The position numbers and the translations under genes are program-made. Positions 1-10,566 of a stretch of DNA of 64,000 bases are shown here, one piece after another. Source of the DNA: Daphnia pulex (Eukaryota; Arthropoda; Branchiopoda; Diplostraca; Daphniidae); the NCBI RefSeq assembly GCF_021134715.1, contig NC_060023.1:7688001-7752000 (forward strand), read 5' to 3'. The notes below the pieces were generated by a model. That model worked only from the letters and a program-made list of their open reading frames with translations, searched no databases and was not told the DNA's origin. Positions within the stretch are counted from its first letter, which is position 1. Every line of letters starts with the position of its first letter.

Positions 1-3000
1 AGCACAGCAGCAGCACACACCTGTACCAACAAAGCACTGGTCTCTCTCACTAACAAAAAACAGCACACAGATTGATTTATGTTTTTTTCACTTATTATCA
101 ACACAAATCTGAAGGTTATGAGCTTATGACGGCTTATCAGCGCTGCGTAACAGCTTATCAGTTTTGTTGTTCTTTTAGTTATATCCTTTTTGGGTTGGGG
201 AGTTTGTTTAATCACTTTAATCGGTAGCGGGGTTGTGCCGTTGTGGACGTGTGTGTATATCCCGTCGTTTGCCGCCTTCCGAGGAAAAAGGAAAGAAAAC
301 TTTAAAATTTTGTTGGTGGTTTTGGCCGGTTATTTACACCCGCTCCGACCCGTCTGCGACCAGATGATGAACTGGACGGACTTTGGGGACTGCGGCTAAG
401 AGTGTCGACTGTCTGCTGGCCCATGTGAGCGCGCACACCGCCGCCCGAATATGCCAAGAGTCGACAGAGACGAGCAGAGAAGAAGAAGAAGAAGCGGAGA
501 ACGCACAGAAAGAAAAGAAATGGAAAAGCATCAAAGAAACAAACTCAAAAGGAAAAATAAAAAGTAAAAAAAAAAACAGCGCAGCAGCGAATAACATAAA
601 GAAAAGTCGACGTGAAACACACAAAGTTATAAATGAAAAACATATAACCTACGCGGACTGCGACTACTAGAGTCTCTCGGATTGAGTTTGCCACCGCAGC
701 GGGAGAGATGAGCGACAAACGTGAAATTGCGCAAGCGCATTGGACGCGTGTATTATTGCCTAATGTGACGTTATAGATATTTAGGTCCATTCTTTTTTGT
801 TTGAGAAAATAATTTTTTTTTTCCAATGGGGTGGGGGAGGCTGCTGGAACAGCTGTACAACGTGTTCGTCTATGATAAGACGGCGGGGATCATTATCGGT
901 GCGTCTCTGATTAATGACACGGCAGAGAGAGACTTGCGTAACGCTGATAGACGAAATTTTCTTCCGCATTATTTCTCGGTCCGTTTTTTTTTCAAATTGG
1001 GAAAAAAAGGAAAATTATTTCAAAAATTCGTTTTTGGCGCCATTTTTTTCATTTCTCTTATTCATCGATTTCGCCAATTTCAATCGGCAGGGATTTGATT
1101 ATCTTTAATCTGGGGACTGCTGTCTCTGTGTGTGATGGCACCTCTGGGGAATTTCATTTCCGCCCCGATGACGAATATCACAGACACACTCGTATAGAAA
1201 TAGAAGAAGCTTGAAAAATGGTGATGGTGGATTCTCTTTAATCTGGAGTCTTTTGACTCCCTGGCGCGCGTCATATCATTCCAAGCGATTTTTGGATACT
1301 TTCTTCTTCGTCGCCGATTAGATATCGACTGGCGCACGCTTCGTGTCTAACTCGCCCGGAATTTTTCCACGCATCAATTATTTTTCTTTCCTTTCTTTTC
1401 TCTCCGACGAAATATTTGTACAAAATGGCGAACAGACAGCTGCACAGACTACACAGACTACACCGTAGAGGGCGGCCAGCTGGTGTAGTTTTCATCTTGT
1501 CCGAATCCGAATGCGGATTCACCGGATGGTTTTTTCTTCCTTCCTTCTCCTTTTTTTTTGTTTTATGACGCCGCTATTATATGGATGGTGTCTGATGGCA
1601 ATCATTCGGCAATCTTTTATCTTCCATCTTTACAGTTTTGACGCCGCGACGTCCCCCTGCTGGCTATAGCTGCTTATATAAACGCTCGACTCCCATCTAT
1701 TGTTCGATTCTTCCCCCCTGGACCACCAGTGTGTGATGATGAATGACCAGCAGAGAGCCCCAATAACCTACAGTGCTAAAGCTCTAGCCATCTATAAAGC
1801 CCTACTAAAGCTGGACGGAAAACCTTCCGGGGAGGGGGGTACCTTGTCATCAGCTCAGTCAGCGCAAAAAGAAAAAGAAGAAGAAGTTCCATTGTCTTTT
1901 GTGTGTGTGGACCTTTCTACGATATCCAACATTATAATCAAGCCCGAGAGATCTCATCTGCTGCCGGCCTGTGTTCCACGTCTCTGTGTGACATGGCTGG
2001 ACGAAATCGACATCTAAAGACTTCCTCTGTCTGTCTGTCTGCTGTGCTGGGCTGAGCTGATGGATGATACGCCCACTTTTCGGTTATATCACTCGGCTGG
2101 CTGAACAAGTCAATTAGAAGCAGGTCGGCCCCGTTTGATTGATTAACGCCACATATGTGCTGTGTAGGAGTCTCGCCCCCGTTTTTCTTGCCACTGCACA
2201 GCCAGTCGACAAGTATAATACGGTCAGAAAATTGACGGTCTGCCAAAAACGGCTCGGCAGCAATCAGAGAATGATGTCTGCCTATACCCCCCGTTGTTGT
2301 AGCTGTGGCGTACTATATGTATAGCTTATAGATGCATTGACTCTTGTTGAAAATGCGCTTCTTCTCTCTTGGATGTGTTTGGCACGTCAATATTGATTTT
2401 TTTTCCCCCCTGGCATTCAATTAACTCGGTGGAATTATTCTATTAAAAGCGCGTGAGATTCAGCTACTTATTTTAGTTTCCGCATGGGCTCGTTTGGAGA
2501 ACAGTCCTTTTTTTAAATCGTCCCCAGATTATTTAATTGAAACGCGCTCGTTGTTAATTAATGATCGCCAACTGTCGACGACGTCACATTCTATAAATCT
2601 GACTGCTGGGTATGGGGAAATGCAAATCAATGTCCTCTTCAAACTCCCGCTTTTGTCTTTGGCGTCGTTGGTTCGTTCAGCAGCGCACACGGAACGCATA
2701 AATACATCCAATCCTCCTCTCCTTAGATTCTTCACTTGTCTTTTTCTTTCTATTTTTTGAGGGGAGTGCGTCGTCTTCTTTCTTTCGACGCCCGGGACGC
2801 ATCAATCGATCCAATTTCAACCAACATTTCTCTTCTTTCTTTCTTTTTCTCATTTTATGTCAGCCGACGTCGGTGTGATGATCAAAAACTTTTATGTAGG
2901 ACAGCACAGCAGCGGCAGCTTTTGTTTGACGTCCTCCTTTTGTCGCACACACACACACACGCACTATAGCTGCTACATAGCTAGATTGAATGCAATCTTT

Positions 3001-3150
3001 TGTCTCTCCTTTTGTTGTGTGCATCTTGTCCTTTTATAATACGAGGCCGCGCCCGTCTAGTAGCTATAGAAGCGAATAAGGAAAAGAGAGATGAAATCCC
3101 GAGTAATGTCGCACACACACTGTCTGTTGTCTATATTATTATGTATATCC
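1..3150. other. No supportable gene; AT-rich intergenic or intronic DNA
   Basis: I see no reading frame with recognisable protein content on either strand. There are short CA microsatellites (for example near 2945-2962), pyrimidine tracts and a TATATAA-like sequence near 1674-1681 with no convincing gene downstream. The stretch may be upstream or intronic DNA of a gene lying to the left of the window, but nothing in the sequence proves it. Confidence 0.5.
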
Positions 3151-3880
3151 CTTGTTGTCTATAACTACCCACACGTTCGTTATATAGGAGAGTCGCAGGG
3201 AATTTTTCCCGATACACACATACACAACGCTGCTGCTGCTGGATTAAAGGTAAAACATTTCCTTTTCATTTTGTGGTGGATGTCAGGATATATAGATGTG
3301 TGTCCCTTGTTTTGGGGGTTATTTGTTTGTTTTCTTCAGCTGGGTGCGCGCTTATTTCCCTTTTTTGGGGTGGTTTTGTCTCCCAGCCAAAAAGCTCCGA
3401 TCTGTCCAAAGACATCCGGTCTTTAGATTTAGATAGATAAGATATATAGTAGAAGTCCGGTCCGGAAATGCTCAGTTGCCACACAATGACTTGTTATACC
3501 ATCGGATCTCCATCAGCAGCTCTGATGATATTATTTGTGCTGCTGTTCATGCGTCTATATGTGTGGATGTGCTAGAGAGTTAGTTCACGTGTTCGCTGGA
3601 TCTATACGTAACCGGATTCCAGACAGAGTTCCGCAGTTACCCCCGCCGCGATGGGGTAATAGAACATTTTGTCCAACAAGTTCGAACGGGAAATAACAAA
3701 TAAGCATGGAGAGGTTTCTAACTTTTGTTTGCTTCCCCAACTTTTACCTACAAAACGTTATTACTACTTATTACGGTCTCTGGCTTCTACTTGGGTGATT
3801 GTCCGGGACAGGTCTTTCCAAATCCACTTTGTTATTTTTTCTCCTCCTTATTGTTCAGCGGACGCAGCAGAGTGCTATAA

Positions 3881-4689
3881 TATAGCGCGCTACTTGAGCC
3901 CATGATGAACGATCCGGTCAATTATGTCCGCCAAGGAGCACTGCTGGCTTCGGCACTTGTCCTCGTCCAGCACACCGAATTCACCTCGTCAAAGGTCAAA
4001 GACATCCGACAACTCTACGCCAAAGTCATTGGCGACAAGCACGAAGATGTCATGGCCAAGTTTGGTGCCATTCTGGCACAAGGCATTATTGATGCTGGCG
4101 GACGCAATGTCACCATCTCACTCCAGTCGCGGACTGGCCACACCAACATGAGTGCTGTAGTTGGACTGATGATTTTCACCCAATACTGGTACTGGTTCCC
4201 CTCCAGTCTGTGCCTGTCCCTTGCATTCGCCCCCACCGCCATTATCGGCCTTAACTCTGATCTGAAGGTACAAGTTGCCACTAATTGTTCATTCATTGCG
4301 CTCCCATTTCATTCGAATCAATTTCCTGCTCATTTCAGATGCCCAAAGTGGAATACCGCTCGAATGCCAAGCCATCCGTCTACGCCCCACCTCCTTTGCT
4401 TGAAGAGAAGAAACGGGAAGAAAAGGAGCGAGTCACAGCGGCTGTTTTGTCGATCACGGCCAGAGCTAAGCGTCGTGAAGCGGCTCACTCTAAGATTACT
4501 CAGGCAGCCAGCACTGTTGCAACTCCATCCGCTGCGGAGAAGATGGAAGTCGATGAGCAGCCTAGTTCAGAAAAGAGCGCCGATGACAAAAAGGTGAAAG
4601 AAGAAAAAGAGAAGCCGAAAGAAGAGCCCAATTTCGAAATCCTTTCCAATCCAGCTCGAGTCGTCAGACAGCAGGTATTGATGATTTAA
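3881..4689 (+). pseudogene. PSMD1: Decayed 3' fragment of 26S proteasome subunit Rpn2 (PSMD1)
   Basis: The frame reads [20 protein letters not shown] and on through [15 protein letters not shown] and [13 protein letters not shown], ending near EILSNPARVVRQQ. This is the C-terminal part of Rpn2/PSMD1, the large PC-repeat scaffold of the proteasome base. A clean intron (about 4270-4338) joins DLK to MPKVEYRS, as in the functional gene, so this is a DNA-level copy and not a retrocopy. It looks broken. An in-frame stop (3878-3880) lies just before the matching part, the protein is missing everything N-terminal, and the frame closes at 4687-4689 before the last roughly 60 residues of the family. 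A possible remnant of an earlier exon (NYPHVRY near 3161, against the family's YNPHVRY) lies upstream with small indels. An expressed truncated protein cannot be excluded. Confidence 0.75.
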
Positions 4690-5730
4690 TTTCAACTATT
4701 TTCCAAAGAAAAGGAAAACTTTTTCGTTAAAGAGTTAAAAAGTTGCTCATTTGAAGTAAAAAAGAAAGAGAACTCCGAGTAATACTCCGTCAAGAGTTTA
4801 CCGACGAAGGATTTTACGATAAGAAAAGAAGAAATGTTTTGAAGTTAGTGCAGGTTGTATTTTTTTTTAAGTTTTTTAAATTTGTCCAACTCGATCAATT
4901 ATTGACTGAGAAAAGGGAAGAAAAGACTGTCGAACCCGATCCACCGTAGTCGTTTGAATTACTTTTGGATCTAATCTAAAGCTCTTTCAGATATATTGAT
5001 GAAATCAAAGAAGAAGAGGACTTGACAATTTTGTGTTAAGCTTTTGAAAAGAGAATTTTTCGATGCCCATAATTAAGTTATTTGTATGAATTCAATTTTG
5101 GAAGCATCTTTTTAATAAAGAATTCAGAAAGGACTTATTGCCCTTATTTGTCTGTTTTTTTGTCCATCAGGCTAAGATCGATACACATTAATCAAATGGG
5201 ACACCATTTACTCAAAATAAATTAGGTTACGATGTACGCAGCTATTAATAGACTCTCCGTTCTAAATAGTTGTGTGAACGAGAGCCGTACGGAAACTTAA
5301 AAATATTCAAATGGATAAGCAATGAAATAGTTCAAAGTAAACTCAACTGGAATTTCTGGCTCCAGTGAATTCCGACCCGTAGGACCCAGGACCCTCTGTA
5401 GGACATTTTAAAAGTTTGGATGCGAAAGTTCTATATAGCGCAATCCCCTTTTTGAGATGAGTCGTCACACACACACGTGGGATAGACGAAAGTAACGCAC
5501 ATCGCGACAATCGCGCTGGAAAATGTTGGCGTAAGCACTCTTCATTATATTATTATTGCGTACACGATTTACAAGCGAAAAAGGGAGATTACAGTCCAGT
5601 AGTGATGCAGTAGAATTAAAAAGTTACATTTTAATTACATTTCGCTTAGTGAAGATATATATATTTATAAATGATGTCATCGATTTTTTTGTTTTGTTTT
5701 TTGTTTGTTTGACTGTGTACGTCAAAGCTC
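4690..5730. other. No gene seen; AT-rich spacer
   Basis: Purine-rich AT-rich DNA between the PSMD1 fragment and the 3' end of the arrestin gene. A short frame near 4990-5040 reads YIDE followed by acidic residues, which recalls the YIDD end of PSMD1. It is too short to call an exon. Confidence 0.4.
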
Positions 5731-7803
5731 CTACCATTCGACGAGAAGGGGCGGCTCTTTTCCGGCTTCGTTGTCCACTGAACTCAATCTAAAACAAAAA
5801 TGAATTGATTAAAGATTTAGTATATAATTGATGAGTTAACGAAAGAAAAATGACAGCCAACAGTTTTGTATTACCTGACCATTCGAGGCGGTTTGGAAAC
5901 CACTTGGTTATTAGGAACTTCAACGGTGTCATCTTCGTTTTCGATGTTTTCTCTCGGCGTCTGATGGAACAAAAAGAACGGCACGCGAGCCGAGACCTCT
6001 CCCAAAGTTGATCGCACTGACTGGAACTGGCGGCTGCCACCCATGTACACTTTGATCTATTGGTTGTAATTTACCAAAAATATCAGTTAGATTTTTATTT
6101 TTAAAAGTAGTTTTTGGTGTTTTTTAAATTTTACCTTTGCCTCGTACGAAACTAGAATAGCAAATCCTTCCTTGGGATCCTGTGAAAAATAATTTCATCA
6201 TATTGACTAAGTGTTTAGTATTAGAATTAATAATCAGTATTTTTACTGTGTAAGGAAAGATGGTTGTAGCTGATAGTCGCTCTTTGTCGCCCCGGTTGAC
6301 TGAAGCTTCGAAAACTAAATTCTCGTTGGTGCGATGGGGCTGCAGTTTGGTCATCAAGATGTACGACTATATGTTTCAATAAAACTGGAATTAACACTTG
6401 CCTTTTTTTAATGACAATTTGGAATTTTGTTTTATTTTAATTGTTGGATACTTTTTGCAGGGACGCTCCTGGCGAAATTGGACAACCTTCGGTGGTTTCC
6501 ATGGCATAGAGAGGCGCCCGTCTTTCACCCTGGGCGAAGGAGAGCTGGGACACTTGGTAGAGCTTGCACTTGATCTTGCGAATGGTCCGGTTGCTGTTGT
6601 TGGTGATCTGGACGCGCATCGTCAGATTCTCTCCGTAGTAGACGACGGCCCGGTCGAGACACATTTCAATTTGCATTTTACCCGGCGAGAGGAGAAATTG
6701 CCGCGACACGAGCGTGGCCGGCCGAGTGGTAGGCGCCAAAGAAAGTTGCTCAAGCAGAGGGACGGGCAGCGTTTCCTGCATCACACGGACGCCAAATCCC
6801 ACCGTGTTTCTATTTTGTCATAGAAATGGTTGTAAATACATATGGCGAAACTTTAGCTGGGCAATCTTAATGTATTTATATATGGATTCGGTGACCTACT
6901 TTTTGACTAGTGGAAGAGCCGGATCGGTGCAAAAGTAGGCGACAACTTGGTACGTCAGTCCGCTAGAGATTAGTACGTGGGAAATGTATAAAGTTATAAC
7001 ACGTTCAAGAAAGTTGTATTGAATTGAAAAAAGAAAAAAAAAATATCACCAAGGCTCGCCAGCCACACCCGGAGGGCCGGCCACCAGCAGCGACGGTGGA
7101 CTACCTTGCGGGAATTCCAATTTGAACGGACAAATGCCTTCCATATTCGCCATTTTCTTGCACAAGGCGGTCTGCGCATTAATAAAAGGGAAAAGTTTAC
7201 TTATACAGCACGCTACTTAGTTACTTAAGTCTACTCGCAACATGTATTTATTTATTAATCAATAGATTGAATACATACCTGCCAGTTGGTGTAGACGTGA
7301 GGTGTCGACGGCTGGATGTTGCCAAGAGGGAAGAGCTCTTGCGTGGCAACGACGACCATTTTCTTGAAGGGAATGTTGGAGAACTCATCGGCTTCGGCCC
7401 CCTGTTTTAATTTTAAATTAAATGCCGACTGATGAAAAGTTAACATATTCAATGGCGAAAGACTTGCATATCTAAAGTGGAGTTGAATTTCCACAAAGAG
7501 ACGCTGGCCGTGAGCTTTGCTAATTGGCACCATCACGATCCCGTCTGCCCGTGTCAAAAGAAGGATCAATAGCGGGAATCACTATTTCAATTCATTTGAC
7601 AGAGAATTATAAATCAATGGACTAACCGATAGGATCGACGCTTTTGTAATGGTCAACAAATTCCCTTTGGGCGATATACATTGTTATCTATACATCAAAA
7701 ACGTCATTCGATTAAATAATTAGAAGTAATTCATTAAGAATTAGGGTACAAATAATCTTACCTCTCCGCTCGGGGAGAGCTTTTTCATCAAATTCGTCTG
7801 CAT
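5731..7803 (-). CDS. Arrestin-family protein, about 415 aa in 11 exons
   Basis: Arrestins bind activated, phosphorylated GPCRs, end G-protein signalling and act as scaffolds. The exons run from about 7803 down to 5731. The N-domain reads YIAQREFVDHYKSVDPIG, DGIVMVPI, RLFVEIQLHFRYG and KMVVVATQELFP, the standard arrestin strand order. The linker has MEGICPFKLEFPQGSPPSLL. The C-domain has QFLLSPGKMQIEMCLDR, YYGENLTMRVQITNNSN and RTIRKIK. The last exons give the GEVSARVPFFLF strand and a short acidic tail. I chose the ATG at 7801-7803 because the exon before it has no other in-frame start; a non-coding first exon upstream is possible. No clathrin-box (LIEF/LIEL) is visible in the tail, so it looks closer to a sensory arrestin than to beta-arrestin/kurtz. 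The usual phosphate-sensor arginine is occupied by glycine (TVGFGVRVMQ). Family sure, subfamily unsure. Confidence 0.85.
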
Positions 7804-8470
7804 GCTGGCGATATCCGACAGAATTTCGATACGGTTCTATATGTCAAAGTCAACACCAAAACTGCACCGTCGACCGTGTCGACCGTGTCCTTTTATACAA
7901 GGAAACTGGTGAGGGTGAAGCTATATACGCTAAGCGGATTACATTATAGAAGTCCTATATTCACCGGCCAGTTCGAAATAAGTGCCGGAATAGAAAGAGT
8001 AAAGAGTGTGGAGAACGAACGGTACGCTATCATTCCACCTGCGCATTTCTGCGCTGCGCCATTAAACGAATATTGTTTTCACGCGAATGCAAATAGCTTT
8101 TTCATCACGCACGGAAATTTCGGCTTTTCCTCCTATTAGTTGGACGCTGTCGTCTTATCATATCGCTTCATTAAATGTTTTTAAAAATATAACAAATAAC
8201 GATCGGTTCTTATTCTTACGTGATGCGCCAGTAAGGCCTCTTAATCTCGTGGTGGCGTTGACATACTGTCACATTTGCCTCCACGTGAGTGGATGGATTT
8301 AGAAGCTAGAACTTATTATTATTTTTTAGTGTCGACTTATTGTGTCCATTGTTGATTTATTTGAGCGATTTTCGGGTTTCAAACAAAAGATCCGCGAATA
8401 TCCGTGCGATAATCATCGCAGTTGTATTATTGGCACTCGACACACACATGTGGGGGGTTTTTAATAAATT
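7804..8470. other. Arrestin upstream region / spacer
   Basis: This holds the presumed promoter and 5' UTR of the arrestin gene and the 3' flank of the next minus-strand gene. I see no coding content on either strand, and no motif worth naming. Confidence 0.4.
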
Positions 8471-10030
8471 TTACTCGGTGTAGGAGGTAATCATATTCAT
8501 GAGCACCTCGGCGACGTAGACTTCATTACGGTAAATTAGGACGAAATTCTCCCGTTCGCGTTTCTTGGTCGCCTCCAACGATTTTTCCAGCTGCTTTTCC
8601 AGGAAATTTGTCCAATTTTCGGGAGTCAGCGCTACTTGGTAGGTGCGGATCGCCATGAAGTCGTCGAGCATCTATAATTCGTGGAAATGATGACACAATG
8701 CGAGCGGAATAAATCACGAGGAATCAAGTCAAGTCATTATAGTCGATCACGAATAATCGGTCGGTACCTGATCGATCCTCGGCATGACGGAAAACAGGAC
8801 GTTTGGAGGCTTAAAGGATTTTAAAAATTTCAAAAGGTTAGAAATGGTTGGGAGGGAGGGAGAAATCTAATTAAATTTTTTGAAAGGTTCTTTTACGTCT
8901 TTGTTAGCCGACGTGTGCACGGTGCCCATGCTTCGGCCTATGAACCGTCGAACAATGACGCCGACCAGATCCAACGGTGAAATCTAAATTAGACCTTGCA
9001 TCAATTATATGTGTCAATCTTTTAAAAGTTCTATTTTTCTTTTTTAATTTTTACCTTCACAATTTTCTCTTGAATAAGTTTAGCTACTCCGTACTCATCG
9101 TCTGGAGCTTCTTGCACTTCCGTTTCTAGAATTTGGGTTACTCCTTCGATCGCTGTCACATTGCGTCATAGTTTTCAATTCAATTATTAAAAGCCCGCAC
9201 TTTTGTAAACTTATAGTTATATAATAGTTATACCCAGTTCGAGCATATCTCTGAAAAAGAATGCAACTTCTCGGCCGGCATCGACTAGCAGTTCGTTCGC
9301 CTGGATATGGGCCTCTGTTTTAAAACAAAGCAAAAATAGGATGATAAAACGCACACGAGACAAATCAAAGGCGTCCGTCTTTTAGTCTTGGCTTCATCCA
9401 ACGCATCACATGTTCAGGCACGATGTTTTTCTTACTTTGTAGGTTTTCCATCGAGCGGACCACCTCGCTGGCCGGCTTATCGCCGCCCAGAAACTGGCGA
9501 CTAGTTTCTCCGAGGTCCAGCCAGGAGTTTTCCATGACGTCATAAGCGCGTCCCATTTGAGCCAGAGCTGTTTTCTCCGACAAGGTTAGCCGTTGTGTCA
9601 AGTTACTCGCTTTCCTACATCCGGTATACATATGATACGTATTTGTATGTTATCTTATTGATTAAATTGTCATATAGCAAATAGCATATGGATGAGCGGA
9701 ATAAGAACAGCTTACTCCGGATCCTCTTTGATGTGCGGAACGAAAGTGAAGAGATGGCCGTCTTCCAGTCGGCCGTAGATTAGACGAAAGTAGTACGACA
9801 TTTCTATAGGTAAATATAAAAATAAAATTACGAAATGAAAAAACAAAATAACTTCCAGCTGTTTGGACTGGACAACCTTCCAAACAAGTGTTTTGGAGCA
9901 TCGGTGAATAATCCGAGTACCAGAGCTCTTCCGGTGACGCACGTGGACATTTCTCCGTCGGTAGAGCCTGCGACGAGCCGAGTAATAGAACCACAACCAC
10001 GACCACTAGTTCAACTCCGAGCTTCGCCAT
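8471..10030 (-). CDS. Secreted protein of unknown family, about 330 aa, 8 or so exons
   Basis: Not recognised. The ATG at 10028-10030 opens a clear signal peptide: MAKLGVEL, then a run of valines and leucines, GSSQALP. A short Cys-containing stretch follows (TEKCPRASPEELWYSDY ... CLEGCPVQ). Later exons read KMSYYFRLIYGRLEDGHLF, CRKASNLTQRLTLSEKTALA, MRWMKPRLKD, ANELLVDAGREVAFFFRDML, a segment with KLIQEKIVKISPLDLVGVI, and a helical C-terminus (MLDDFMAIRTYQVALTPENW ... YVAEVLMNMITSYTE). Apart from the signal peptide it is mostly predicted amphipathic helix, with few cysteines and no transmembrane segment. The first intron uses a plain GTTATT donor, so that join is less certain. Probably a lineage-restricted haemolymph, gut or cuticle-associated protein, but the sequence does not show which. 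Confidence 0.6.
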
Positions 10031-10566
10031 GTGTGTGTTTGTGTGTATTTTAGAAAAGTTTGTAAGGAACAAAAACGACCGCAACTTATTTTTTAGACAG
10101 CTGGCCGGCAACCTCAACTATGTACGTGGACTAGAACGATCGATTGACGTGGAAGTCTGCGATTGCAGCAACAAACTGTGACTGAAGTTTGTCTCGTCAG
10201 CACTCGTCTTACAGATAAAAATCACCCAAGGACCCTTCACCTTATCTAACAGGTAAACAGTAAGTAAAATAAAATAAAATAAAAATGCTTATCTTTTTTT
10301 TTTCTCGATTGGTACGTTTATTTCTATGTGCCGTTTAACTAAGGACTCCGGATACAACCACCAATATAAAAGTATATCATAAAGGCTGGAAAAAAAGACA
10401 CAAATGATTGAATAATTATAGGTAATTTCAATCGATTTAAATTCGTGGTTAATAGTAAGAGATTAAACATGTTGATTAACTGTTTTGACGATAAGGAATA
10501 AGTCAATTAAAATGATTCGACTTCGAAAGGACTTGGTGTCCGGTAACACCTTCTTGTTCAGCGTTA

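Noticed and set aside
383-670. 95-aa plus-strand frame rich in Glu and Lys
   Set aside because: Composition comes from purine-rich repeats; no splice or domain support.
3091-3250. Frame with a hydrophobic start (MKSRVMSHTHCLLSILLCIS) and a GTAAAAC donor after it
   Set aside because: Could pass for a signal-peptide exon, but nothing downstream joins to it; part of it looks like PSMD1 debris instead.
6398-6823. 141-aa plus-strand frame across the arrestin gene
   Set aside because: It is the shadow of the largest arrestin exon; its peptide has no family resemblance.
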